Positions 1 to 6,505 of a stretch of 54,809 bases of DNA are shown piece after piece. A model generated the notes under the pieces. It had not been told where the DNA came from, did no database searches, and was given only the letters and a program-made list of their open reading frames with translations. The position numbers and the translations under genes were made by a program. Positions within the stretch are counted from its first letter, which is position 1. Each line of letters starts with the position of its first letter. The DNA comes from Candidatus Zixiibacteriota bacterium (GTDB lineage Bacteria; Zixibacteria; MSB-5A5; UBA10806). The DNA lies in the NCBI GenBank assembly GCA_020344055.1, contig CP070813.1, forward strand, positions 708,678 through 763,486, given 5' to 3'.

Positions 1-215
1 TTGCCGTCTTCGGTTTGCAGGGCATGGGTATGGCCGAAATTCCGGCATTCCGCCCGGGCCCCCTCCTCGTTTTTAAGGGTGCACGCCAGACAGACGAGTT
101 TGCCTTCAAAGGAGGCGTGTTTATCTTCGGCTTTGACCTGGCGGGTATCGGCAATGATCAACGCCCCGAATACAACTGATATTATTATCAAGATTCCTAT
201 TATTCTCGTAATCAT
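1..215 (-). CDS. small exported Cys-rich protein, 5' end only
   Basis: The reading frame runs off the left edge and only the first 71 codons are present. The ATG at 215-213 is preceded on the minus strand by GGGAG at a good distance. Residues 1-20 form a hydrophobic signal-like segment (MITRIIGILIIISVVFGALI), after which the chain reads as a soluble exported protein with the motif KLVCLACTLK, then an AECRNFGHTHAL segment. The Cys-x-x-Cys and His residues suggest metal or haem binding or a disulfide, but this is inference. I recall similar uncharacterised proteins with a CLxC...FGHxHAL pattern but no named function. It is divergent from the gene at 400. Confidence 0.7.
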   Translation of the reverse strand, partial: MITRIIGILIIISVVFGALIIADTRQVKAEDKHASFEGKLVCLACTLKNEEGARAECRNFGHTHALQTEDG

Positions 216-399
216 CGCTACTCCCGAACGTTTTCGCTATTGAATATCATAATCAATAATATAAACGATTGAATTCTCATAAAGGTTCCGGAGCAATTTT
301 GCCATTAATGTCGCTTTCTATCTACGATAGACAACACCATTATGGGACTTCGCCGGATGCATCGATTTAATTCCATGCAATTCTGACGATAACTGTAAT

Positions 400-1614
400 A
401 TGGCTCAAAAAAAGCTTTTTACGCGGGATGTATACGCCGAGGGGCACCTGGTCGATTCGGGCGTGATGTCGACCATCCTGGACCTGATAATCCGGTCCGG
501 CGGGCAGTTCAATATCAAATCGTTCGAGATGGGCCATACCAACATCGATAAAACCCGGACCACCATTGAGGTTTCAACGTCTACCCCGATGCTGCTCGAT
601 CATATTATTTCCCAGCTCCATCTTCACGGATGCGTGATAAAAGAGGACGTCGCGGTTTCATTGAAACCGGCACCGAAAGACTCGGTGGCTCCGGACGACT
701 TTTATTCCACCACCAACCATACAACCGAAATCAGGCTGAACGGCAAATGGTGCCGGGTAGGGGATCAACGTATGGATGCGGTGATAATCTTGGATAACGG
801 AAAACCGCAATGTGCCAAGATAAGAAGTCTGAAAAAGGGGATGCCGGTGGTGACAGGCCTATCGGGTATAAGGGTAATACCGGAGTTCAAGGAGCGGAAG
901 AGGTCGGTTTTTGAATTCATGACAGGCGATGTATCGTCTGAGAAGAAGGTCGAATTGGCAGTGGGCGAGGTTGCCTCGATGCTGCAATCGGAAAAATATC
1001 GAACCATTGTGGTAGCCGGGCCGGTGGTGGTCCATACCGGCGGGTCAGAGTCGTTGTGTTCATTGATAGAGGGAGGATACGTGCAGGGGCTTCTTTCAGG
1101 TAACGCCCTGGCCGTCCATGACATCGAGCAGGCGCTGTTCGGTACATCGCTCGGAGTGGATACGAAAACCGGAAAGCCGGTGGAAGAAGGACATAAAAAT
1201 CATATGCGGGCCATTAACGAGGTTTTTAAGCACGGCAATATTAAAAGGATGATCGAGAGAAAGGCTCTTACAAGCGGAATAATGTATACTCTTTACCGGA
1301 CTAAAACGCCCTTTGTCCTGGCCGGGTCTTTGCGCGACGACGGGCCTTTACCTGAAACTATCAATGATATGGTAGAAGCGCAGGCCGCGTATGCGAAGAT
1401 GCTGAAGAAAGCCGATCTGGTTATCATGCTTTCCACCATGCTTCATTCCATCGCCACCGGCAATATGCTTCCCTCCAGGGTGCGGACTATCTGCGTGGAT
1501 ATTAATCCATCGGTAGTAACCAAATTGGCGGATCGCGGTTCGGCGCAAGCGGTGGGGATTGTTACCGACGTCGGTTTATTTTTAAATCTACTGGCGAGAA
1601 AACTAAAAAAATAG
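400..1614 (+). CDS. ornithine cyclodeaminase, archaeal type (TIGR00300 / LOR-SDH family)
   Basis: 404 residues, matching the full length of the TIGR00300 family. The N-terminal ~100 residues are the LOR/SDH domain (EGHLVDSGVMSTILDLI, then GGQFNIKSFEMG), a fold shared with lysine-oxoglutarate reductase/saccharopine dehydrogenase. The rest is the NAD-binding region (VVVHTGGSESLCSLIEGGYV, LLSGNALAVHDIEQALFGTSLG). Characterised relatives in methanogens, and the C-terminal half of cyanobacterial AgrE/ArgZ, convert L-ornithine to L-proline with release of ammonia. I infer the same here, which would link arginine/ornithine breakdown to proline. No clear Shine-Dalgarno precedes the ATG (TAACTGTAAT), but the N-terminus aligns with the family start. 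It stands alone with no arginine genes nearby. It is unrelated to the mu-crystallin-type cyclodeaminase. Confidence 0.85.
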   Translation: MAQKKLFTRDVYAEGHLVDSGVMSTILDLIIRSGGQFNIKSFEMGHTNIDKTRTTIEVSTSTPMLLDHIISQLHLHGCVIKEDVAVSLKPAPKDSVAPDDFYSTTNHTTEIRLNGKWCRVGDQRMDAVIILDNGKPQCAKIRSLKKGMPVVTGLSGIRVIPEFKERKRSVFEFMTGDVSSEKKVELAVGEVASMLQSEKYRTIVVAGPVVVHTGGSESLCSLIEGGYVQGLLSGNALAVHDIEQALFGTSLGVDTKTGKPVEEGHKNHMRAINEVFKHGNIKRMIERKALTSGIMYTLYRTKTPFVLAGSLRDDGPLPETINDMVEAQAAYAKMLKKADLVIMLSTMLHSIATGNMLPSRVRTICVDINPSVVTKLADRGSAQAVGIVTDVGLFLNLLARKLKK

Positions 1615-1635
1615 AATGGCTGATAGAAAAAAGAT

Positions 1636-1866
1636 GTTTCATTTTGAAATGCTCATTGTCTTTAGGTTGATTTAATTTTGAGCATGACTTCGTCAACCAG
1701 GTTCCTTCTTTATAACTTAAAAATTTTGAAGAGGTTAGAGGACCGATCGGGAAATTCAGATGAATTACGGCGGCGATTTGGAGAATAGGGCGGCTTTGAT
1801 GCCATATTTTTTATCAGATCCGTTGATTTTCGACGAAATTCGGGGGTCTATCGGTCGGCTCTAATT
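1636..1866 (+). ncRNA. candidate structured RNA in a 348-base intergenic region
   Basis: The gap between 1614 and 1963 holds no credible ORF but has ordered complementarity. ATGCTCA (1649-1655) pairs with TGAGCAT (1679-1685). GGTTGA (1665-1670), inside that loop, can pair with TCAACC (1693-1698), giving an H-type pseudoknot arrangement. Downstream, TTAGAGGACCGAT (1735-1747) pairs along its whole length with ATCGGTC-GG-CTCTAA (1850-1864), leaving a 2-base GG bulge and closing a ~100-base domain that includes hairpin AATTC-AGAT-GAATT (1753-1766). There is no U-tract terminator. It could be a leader of the PorV-SPOR gene, a 3' UTR of the cyclodeaminase, or an independent RNA. It matches no class that I recognise. 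Confidence 0.3.
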
Positions 1867-1962
1867 AATTGTAATACAGTTAGTTGAAAGATTGAAACAA
1901 GATTCGGGCAAGAGGCACGCCGTTTGCCTTATTGAAAAACAAAAAAACGTCCTGGAGGAATA

Positions 1963-3270
1963 ATGAGAGTCTTAACGGCAATACTCGGTATTTTCACTCT
2001 ATTTTACGCAACGGCTGACGGTCTGGCCCAGGGGACTGGATCGGCGGCGATGGAATTTCTAAACATCGGGGTAAGCGCGAAGTCCTCGGCCACGGGAGGG
2101 GCATTTTCAGCCATAGCCGACGGGCCGGTATCATCGTTCTATAATCCGGCGGGGCTCGCGTCTATTGAAAATTACCAGGTAGCCGGGATGCATACCGAAT
2201 GGTATCAGGATTTAAAATATGAATATCTCGGATGCGGAATCCCTGTCGGCAGGTCCGGGGGATTCGGAGTGTCCTTCTCATATCTCAGTTACGGTTCCAT
2301 AAAAAGCTATTCTGAGACCGGAGTTCCTACAGGCGATATACAAGCCTACGACATGGCGCTGAATCTGTCGTACGGTCACAGAATCAAGGACAGGCTACTT
2401 ATGGGATTTGGAATTAAGGGCGTCGCCGAAAAGCTGGCGGATATAAGCGTAAAAGGATTCGCCGCCGATTTCGGCATGCAATATAAAGCCTACAAATACA
2501 TGCTCGGGTTTTCGGTCATGAACTTCGGGCCCAATTTAAAGTATGAAACGGTTTCGTCGCCCCTGCCGACGACCATTAACGCCGGCGCGTCATACAAACC
2601 ATTCGGGCCGGAGTTTTCATTAATGATGGGCGGTTCTATGCCATTTCACGGGGATTTTTCGTTCAAAACGGGAATCGAATATTCATATAACGATATATTC
2701 ATGCTGAGAGGCGGTTACGATACAAGAAAAGATTATGACGGCAAAAGCGGAATCGCTCTGGGGGCCGGAATCAACGTATCCAATCACAATCTCGATTATG
2801 CTTATAACATAAACGATATAATGGGCGGAACGCATCAGATATCGTTTGTTTTTAAATTCGGGAATTCTCGCAAATCGGGGGATAAAGTGGATCCGATGCC
2901 GATAAAGCTGAATAGTATGCCGGTACAGGAAACCTATACCGGATTAAGCAATGATATATCAAAACAGGGATTAGATTCCACAGATGGGAATGATATATCG
3001 GTACAGGAAACCTACACCGAATCATCGGAGAATGAATCCGGTAACAATGCGAAGAAGTATCAAATCTGCGCGGCCAGGTATCAGAATGAGGAGTCTGCCA
3101 GAAAGCATATCAGTACATTGAAGAAATTCGGAGTGAACTCCTGGCTATTCTACGACGGATCAAAGGAATACAGGGTTGTCCTGGGCGAGACCGACAAGTT
3201 ATCCAAGGCTGAAAAAATGAAATCGAAATTTGATAAAGAAGGGGTATTCTGCTTTATTCAGGAAATGTAG
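1963..3270 (+). CDS. PorV/PorQ-family outer-membrane protein with C-terminal SPOR domain
   Basis: 435 residues, started at an ATG with GGAGG five bases upstream. Residues 1-22 are a signal peptide ending in LAQG. Residues ~25-305 are a PorV/PorQ-type (FadL-like) beta-barrel: it opens with AAMEFLNIGVSAKSSATGGA and SSFYNPAGLAS, followed by alternating strands and a terminal barrel strand ISFVFKFG. A hydrophilic linker (~306-362) with an internal duplication leads to a SPOR domain at ~363-435 (KKYQICAARYQNEESARKHI...), which in other proteins binds denuded septal glycan. The family acts in the outer membrane, some members as T9SS shuttle proteins. The fusion suggests an outer-membrane protein that also contacts peptidoglycan. 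It is followed by a good intrinsic terminator. Confidence 0.85.
   Translation: MRVLTAILGIFTLFYATADGLAQGTGSAAMEFLNIGVSAKSSATGGAFSAIADGPVSSFYNPAGLASIENYQVAGMHTEWYQDLKYEYLGCGIPVGRSGGFGVSFSYLSYGSIKSYSETGVPTGDIQAYDMALNLSYGHRIKDRLLMGFGIKGVAEKLADISVKGFAADFGMQYKAYKYMLGFSVMNFGPNLKYETVSSPLPTTINAGASYKPFGPEFSLMMGGSMPFHGDFSFKTGIEYSYNDIFMLRGGYDTRKDYDGKSGIALGAGINVSNHNLDYAYNINDIMGGTHQISFVFKFGNSRKSGDKVDPMPIKLNSMPVQETYTGLSNDISKQGLDSTDGNDISVQETYTESSENESGNNAKKYQICAARYQNEESARKHISTLKKFGVNSWLFYDGSKEYRVVLGETDKLSKAEKMKSKFDKEGVFCFIQEM
2921..3019 (+). repeat. 78-base imperfect direct repeat in the linker of the PorV-SPOR gene
   Basis: CGGTACAGGAAACCTATACCG (2921-2941) recurs as a one-mismatch copy at 2999-3019, 78 bases away, so the period is exactly 26 codons. 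AATGATATATC also recurs (2950-2960 and 2990-3000). In the protein this gives VQETYT and NDIS twice. The duplication lies between the barrel and the SPOR domain, so it changes only linker length. Confidence 0.75.
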
Positions 3271-3300
3271 TGGCTTCCTCCTTGTCTTAATATGGCTGTA

Positions 3301-3331
3301 AAATGCCTCGTTGGGATACGGGGCATTTTTT
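3301..3331 (+). terminator. intrinsic terminator of the PorV-SPOR gene
   Basis: A 10-bp stem (3301-3310 with 3319-3328, one G-U pair) with an 8-base loop is followed by a T run, 30 bases after the stop codon. Confidence 0.85.
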
Positions 3332-3354
3332 ATTGGTATTTTATAATTTTTTCC

Positions 3355-3383
3355 TTGACAGGATATTAGGAGAAAATTATTTT
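3355..3383 (+). promoter_or_regulatory. candidate sigma70-type promoter of an intergenic transcript
   Basis: A perfect TTGACA (3355-3360) and TATTTT (3378-3383) are separated by 17 bases, just after the terminator of the upstream gene. No ORF follows on this strand; the next plus-strand signal is the terminator at 3489-3522. Confidence 0.45.
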
Positions 3384-3407
3384 AAATAAGGATGGTTTAC
3401 GTTAGAA

Positions 3408-3429
3408 GATTGTGAAAATTATCACAATC
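3408..3429. promoter_or_regulatory. Rex/CRP-like palindrome
   Basis: GATTGTGA-AAATTA-TCACAATC is an 8+8 perfect inverted repeat. Its core TGTGA-N6-TCACA is the CRP consensus. The 18-base TTGTGAAAATTATCACAA differs at one position from the Rex-type TTGTGAA-N4-TTCACAA. It lies about 20-40 bases downstream of the predicted start of the 3390 transcript, where a bound regulator would block elongation. It could instead be a simple RNA hairpin. Confidence 0.45.
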
Positions 3430-3488
3430 CATAACAAAACCAGACATGGTGTGGTAGGTGGTGATTGGGTTTCTGATGTACTGGTCGA

Positions 3489-3522
3489 CCCCTCCCGCGT
3501 AAGCGGGGGGGGTTAGTTTTTT
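3489..3522 (+). terminator. orphan intrinsic terminator
   Basis: A 10-bp G+C-rich stem (3489-3498 with 3503-3512, one G-U pair) is capped by a GTAA loop (GNRA type) and followed by TTAGTTTTTT. There is no T-tract on the other strand, so it serves plus-strand transcription. The gene upstream already has its own terminator at 3301. Confidence 0.75.
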
Positions 3523-3575
3523 AACCGGTTTTGGGCGCTCTCTATTTTATACGCTTTTGTTTATCAAAAATTCTA

Positions 3576-5237
3576 TTATTTTCTTTTTCTCAAAATAAGA
3601 GACCTATCGGGATCGCGGGTTTCCCCGGCGGATGTAACATATATGGCGGCCTTTCCGGAAACCGGGCAGGCGTATTCGCAGGCGGCACACCCCGTACATT
3701 TATCGATATCAACATGGGGCAGCCGTATGTTTATTATATTTCCCTCCCTGCCGACCGTCTCGGTATCCTCCAACCAGATGGCCTTGGGCGATGTGGGGCA
3801 CCACTCCTCGCAAACGATGCATGTTGTTCCGAATGCCCATGGCAGGCATCTTCCTTTATCGAAAAACGCCGTGCCGATTTTAACGGGCGGCGGCCCCGTC
3901 TGACCGAATTTCTCGTCTGATTTCAGTTTTAGTATTGCCCCCGTCGGGCAGATCTCACCGCATAGCGTGCAATAATGCTCGCAGTATCCTATCCTGGCCA
4001 TAAGGAGGGGACTGAAAATTCCCTCCCATCCGGTTTCGAGTAACGCCGGTTGTAAGGCATTGGTCGGGCAGATTTTCATACACTGGCCGCAACGTATACA
4101 TTGTTTAAGAAAATCCTCTTCAATCAGGGCTCCGGGCGGCCGGATGAAAGTAACTTCGTTAACAAATTTATCTCCGCTTCGGATCACCGGAAACGCGGCA
4201 AGGCCGGCGATACCGGCCAGAATTGTTCGTCGGGTTGTCAGGTCCGGTTTGGGATTATACTGTTTAAAGTAAGGCTGAAATCTGAAGAACAGAGCATTTT
4301 CGGCGCACGCCGCTTTACAGTTCAAGCATAGGTGGCATTCCGCTCGTCTGTGCGGCAGGTCGCTATGCGGATCATCGCCGCCCTGACAGTGCATAAGGCA
4401 GAGGTTGCAATCGTTACATTTTTCCGGTTCTTTCTGCAATCCGAATATCGAATAACGACTCAGAATTCCCAGGAAAGCTCCCAGGGGACACAAACCCCTG
4501 CACCAGAACCGGGTAAAGATTCGATTGGCGACGAGGATTGAAAGAAATATCAGCGCCAGCCAGAAGATCCCGTGGAAATGTGGCTGTTTAAGATAAGTAA
4601 CAATTCCGGAGGAGATCTTGAAGATAGCCGCTCCGAGGAATCTGAAAATCGAATATGAAGAATCAGAAAGAGTCATGGCCAGGTCATTTACGGCGGTATT
4701 CAGCGCCGGTATAATAACCATTCCTATAGACCTTCCCGCGATCATGATAGGATCGAACAGCCCGATCTGAACCGAGCCGACTATGGCCAGCGCGATAATG
4801 CCGAAAAGGATATAATACTTCCAGGCCTGGTATCTGTGATACTTGTTTGATTCAATCAGCCTTTTGCCTTTCCTGCTTTTCCTTTCGGATTTAAAGCTCG
4901 ACATGGCCTGATTGAGGGTTCCCAGCGGGCATACCCACCCGCAGAAGAAGCGGCCGAAGAAGGCGGTGCCGGCTATGACAATTAATCCCAGAAGCAGAGT
5001 CGATAACAGAACCCAGGCGGATATGCCGGTAACGACGCCGGTAAGCGGATCGATATTGAAGAAAAGATTCAGCCATTGCGATGGCGGATTGATTTCTCCG
5101 GGTTTGCCGAAGGAGGTGAACGAAAACTCCGTAAGGTATAACAAAAAGATGAAAAGCAGCAAAAAGAAGAGTTGAGATAGCCTGCGGATATTTCTAATCC
5201 TTTTGATCTTGAGCGTGGGATCGTGCTTTTCGGCCAT
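3576..5237 (-). CDS. membrane polyferredoxin, NapH-NapG-like fusion
   Basis: 553 residues. The N-terminal half resembles NapH/MauN: about five membrane segments (~20-40, 73-95, 140-160, 170-190, 222-240) with the paired motifs FCGWVCPLG (~98) and WCRGLCPLG (~245), then two 4Fe-4S motifs (CNDCNLCLMHC at 274, CHLCLNCKAAC at 301). After an internal twin-arginine-like segment (TTRRTILAGIAGLAAFP, ~334) comes a NapG/MauM-like half with further Cys clusters: CIRCGQCMKIC (380), CEHYCTLCGEIC (419), CIVCEEWC (473) and CTGCAACEYAC (504). It probably passes electrons from the quinone pool across the membrane. The partner is the DUF362 gene five bases upstream. No Shine-Dalgarno is seen, so translation may be coupled. 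The electron acceptor is unknown. Confidence 0.85.
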   Translation of the reverse strand: MAEKHDPTLKIKRIRNIRRLSQLFFLLLFIFLLYLTEFSFTSFGKPGEINPPSQWLNLFFNIDPLTGVVTGISAWVLLSTLLLGLIVIAGTAFFGRFFCGWVCPLGTLNQAMSSFKSERKSRKGKRLIESNKYHRYQAWKYYILFGIIALAIVGSVQIGLFDPIMIAGRSIGMVIIPALNTAVNDLAMTLSDSSYSIFRFLGAAIFKISSGIVTYLKQPHFHGIFWLALIFLSILVANRIFTRFWCRGLCPLGAFLGILSRYSIFGLQKEPEKCNDCNLCLMHCQGGDDPHSDLPHRRAECHLCLNCKAACAENALFFRFQPYFKQYNPKPDLTTRRTILAGIAGLAAFPVIRSGDKFVNEVTFIRPPGALIEEDFLKQCIRCGQCMKICPTNALQPALLETGWEGIFSPLLMARIGYCEHYCTLCGEICPTGAILKLKSDEKFGQTGPPPVKIGTAFFDKGRCLPWAFGTTCIVCEEWCPTSPKAIWLEDTETVGREGNIINIRLPHVDIDKCTGCAACEYACPVSGKAAIYVTSAGETRDPDRSLILRKRK

Positions 5238-5242
5238 TTATC

Positions 5243-6208
5243 TTATATTTTCTCGATCAGCTTATAATCTTTGATTTTGCCCAATCTGCGCGATTCCGCC
5301 ATTTTCAGGAATCCGAGGGAAGCAGGTTCGAGATTCAAGAATCTACAGGAATATGAATCTGCGGCCACCTGGTCGGTGGCGAGCATAACGGTATGATGAG
5401 TTTCAACGTCCGATAACGACCCGCCGACCGGGCCATTCCGGAAAAGCACCCGGGTGGCATCCACGATAATCAGGGTGGGTCTGAAAAAGTTAGCGAGATC
5501 GGCGATAGAGGCGTCGATCTCCTGATGAAGCCGGTTCCTGGGCCCGCCAAGAACTCCATACCAGTTTTTCATCCCCGCCGTTATTTTTGTTAAATTATGA
5601 TGTTTGACCACAGGCATGTTGATAAGCTTGTCGGTTTCGAAAAACGGTCTTAAAACAGGCCATTTTCCAAGAACTTCGCCCCCCAGATCGACGTTTACAA
5701 AGCGACGTTGTTCCGGATAGATTATATCCAAGTCGATTTTTTTTGACAGGGCGCCTATGCCCGATCGAATGAAGGTACGGCGAAAGTCGTTGCAGGGAAC
5801 ATCGCTCAGAACCACTTTCGACGCTCCCGCATCGAGGCAGAGCCTCGCCACGGCCTCGATTAAAACGGGATTGGTATTGGCTCCCTGCTCGGCAGTTCGA
5901 TCCCAACCTATGTTCGGCTTTATGGTTACGATGTCTCCGCGGGAAACGAACCTGCTGATTCCTCCAATTAGTTCAACGCCCATGGCAACAGCCTCGCCAT
6001 AATCTTCAGATTTTATGCTCACGAGATCGGGATATTGGGGGTCCAAGGAAACGGACTTGTCGCAATCGACTATTACTGTAGCCTTTTCGGGCGGCTTGTA
6101 GACGTTCCTCGAAGTTAAATATCCTCCGCCGCCAAACACAACGGTCAGCAATGAGGCTTTCCCGGCTAACTTTATAAATTCCCGGCGCTTTAATTTGTCG
6201 TCATTCAT
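5243..6208 (-). CDS. Tat-exported DUF362 protein
   Basis: 321 residues; the ATG has GGAGG six bases upstream. The N-terminus KRREFIKLAGKASLLTVVFG is a twin-arginine signal, so the protein is folded, probably with a cofactor, before export. The DUF362 region covers most of the rest: VTIKPNIGWDRTAEQGANTNP, ARLCLDAGASKVVLSDVP, KLINMPVVKHHNLTKITAGMKNW (split here by commas only for reading is not intended; the last runs at ~205-227), and GGPRNRLHQEIDASIADLA. DUF362 proteins often neighbour or are fused to ferredoxins; their chemistry is not established. With the following polyferredoxin gene it forms a two-gene redox operon on the minus strand, divergent from valS. Confidence 0.85.
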   Translation of the reverse strand: MNDDKLKRREFIKLAGKASLLTVVFGGGGYLTSRNVYKPPEKATVIVDCDKSVSLDPQYPDLVSIKSEDYGEAVAMGVELIGGISRFVSRGDIVTIKPNIGWDRTAEQGANTNPVLIEAVARLCLDAGASKVVLSDVPCNDFRRTFIRSGIGALSKKIDLDIIYPEQRRFVNVDLGGEVLGKWPVLRPFFETDKLINMPVVKHHNLTKITAGMKNWYGVLGGPRNRLHQEIDASIADLANFFRPTLIIVDATRVLFRNGPVGGSLSDVETHHTVMLATDQVAADSYSCRFLNLEPASLGFLKMAESRRLGKIKDYKLIEKI

Positions 6209-6462
6209 GCTGGTCCTCCGATGCGTATTAATATTGCATCAGTTTTCATAATTTGCAAGGGAATGGTGAATTATTGAAAAAGGATCTAATATTTATGACG
6301 TAATTAATCCATTTTTTTTCAGAAATCGCTTGTTTTTGGATGTGGATTGAGTAAATTTATTTTTTTGAGGAAGCCGGATATCGCAGGGAGGTGTAAATAA
6401 GCCGGTTCATTGATCGATAGTATTTAATAAGGATCAACAATTTTTGATTAATTAGGTGGCGA

Positions 6463-6485
6463 GCGGGATTATCCCGTTTTTATTT
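6463..6485 (+). terminator. terminator-like hairpin in the valS leader
   Basis: CGGGA-TTA-TCCCG (6464-6476, plus a G-U closing pair) is followed by TTTTTATTTT, about 20 bases before the valS start. The upstream gene is divergent, so the only transcript it could stop is the valS leader; this makes it an attenuator candidate. The rest of the 297-base gap (6209-6505) is A+T-rich and shows no clear promoter or further fold. Confidence 0.45.
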
Positions 6486-6505
6486 TAGAACAGGTCGACA
6501 AATCA

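Larger units (their letters stand above)
3390..3522 (+). ncRNA. candidate small RNA of ~130 nt (orphan promoter-to-terminator unit)
   Basis: The segment lies between a TTGACA-N17-TATTTT promoter and a strong hairpin plus T-tract, between two convergent genes. It has only a trivial reading frame (ATG at 3392, 7 codons). It includes the 22-base inverted repeat at 3408-3429 and an ACCA/TGGT pairing option around 3440-3460. An orphan terminator with no upstream gene left to terminate is the main argument. No known RNA family was recognised. Confidence 0.35.

Noticed and set aside
1-243. 80-codon open frame on the plus strand at the left edge
   Set aside because: It has no ribosome site and is the antisense shadow of the minus-strand signal-peptide gene at 1-215, whose codon pattern and motifs are protein-like.
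3531-3920. 129-codon plus-strand open frame
   Set aside because: It is antisense to the C-terminal ferredoxin part of the polyferredoxin gene, has no ribosome site and no recognisable motif.
6455-6480. T-box riboswitch upstream of valS (AGGTGGCGAGCGGG resembles the T-box core)
   Set aside because: No stem I with a valine specifier codon or AG bulge is visible, the gap is short, and the TGGC would not pair with the expected tRNA-Val end. Only the hairpin with T-tract is kept.
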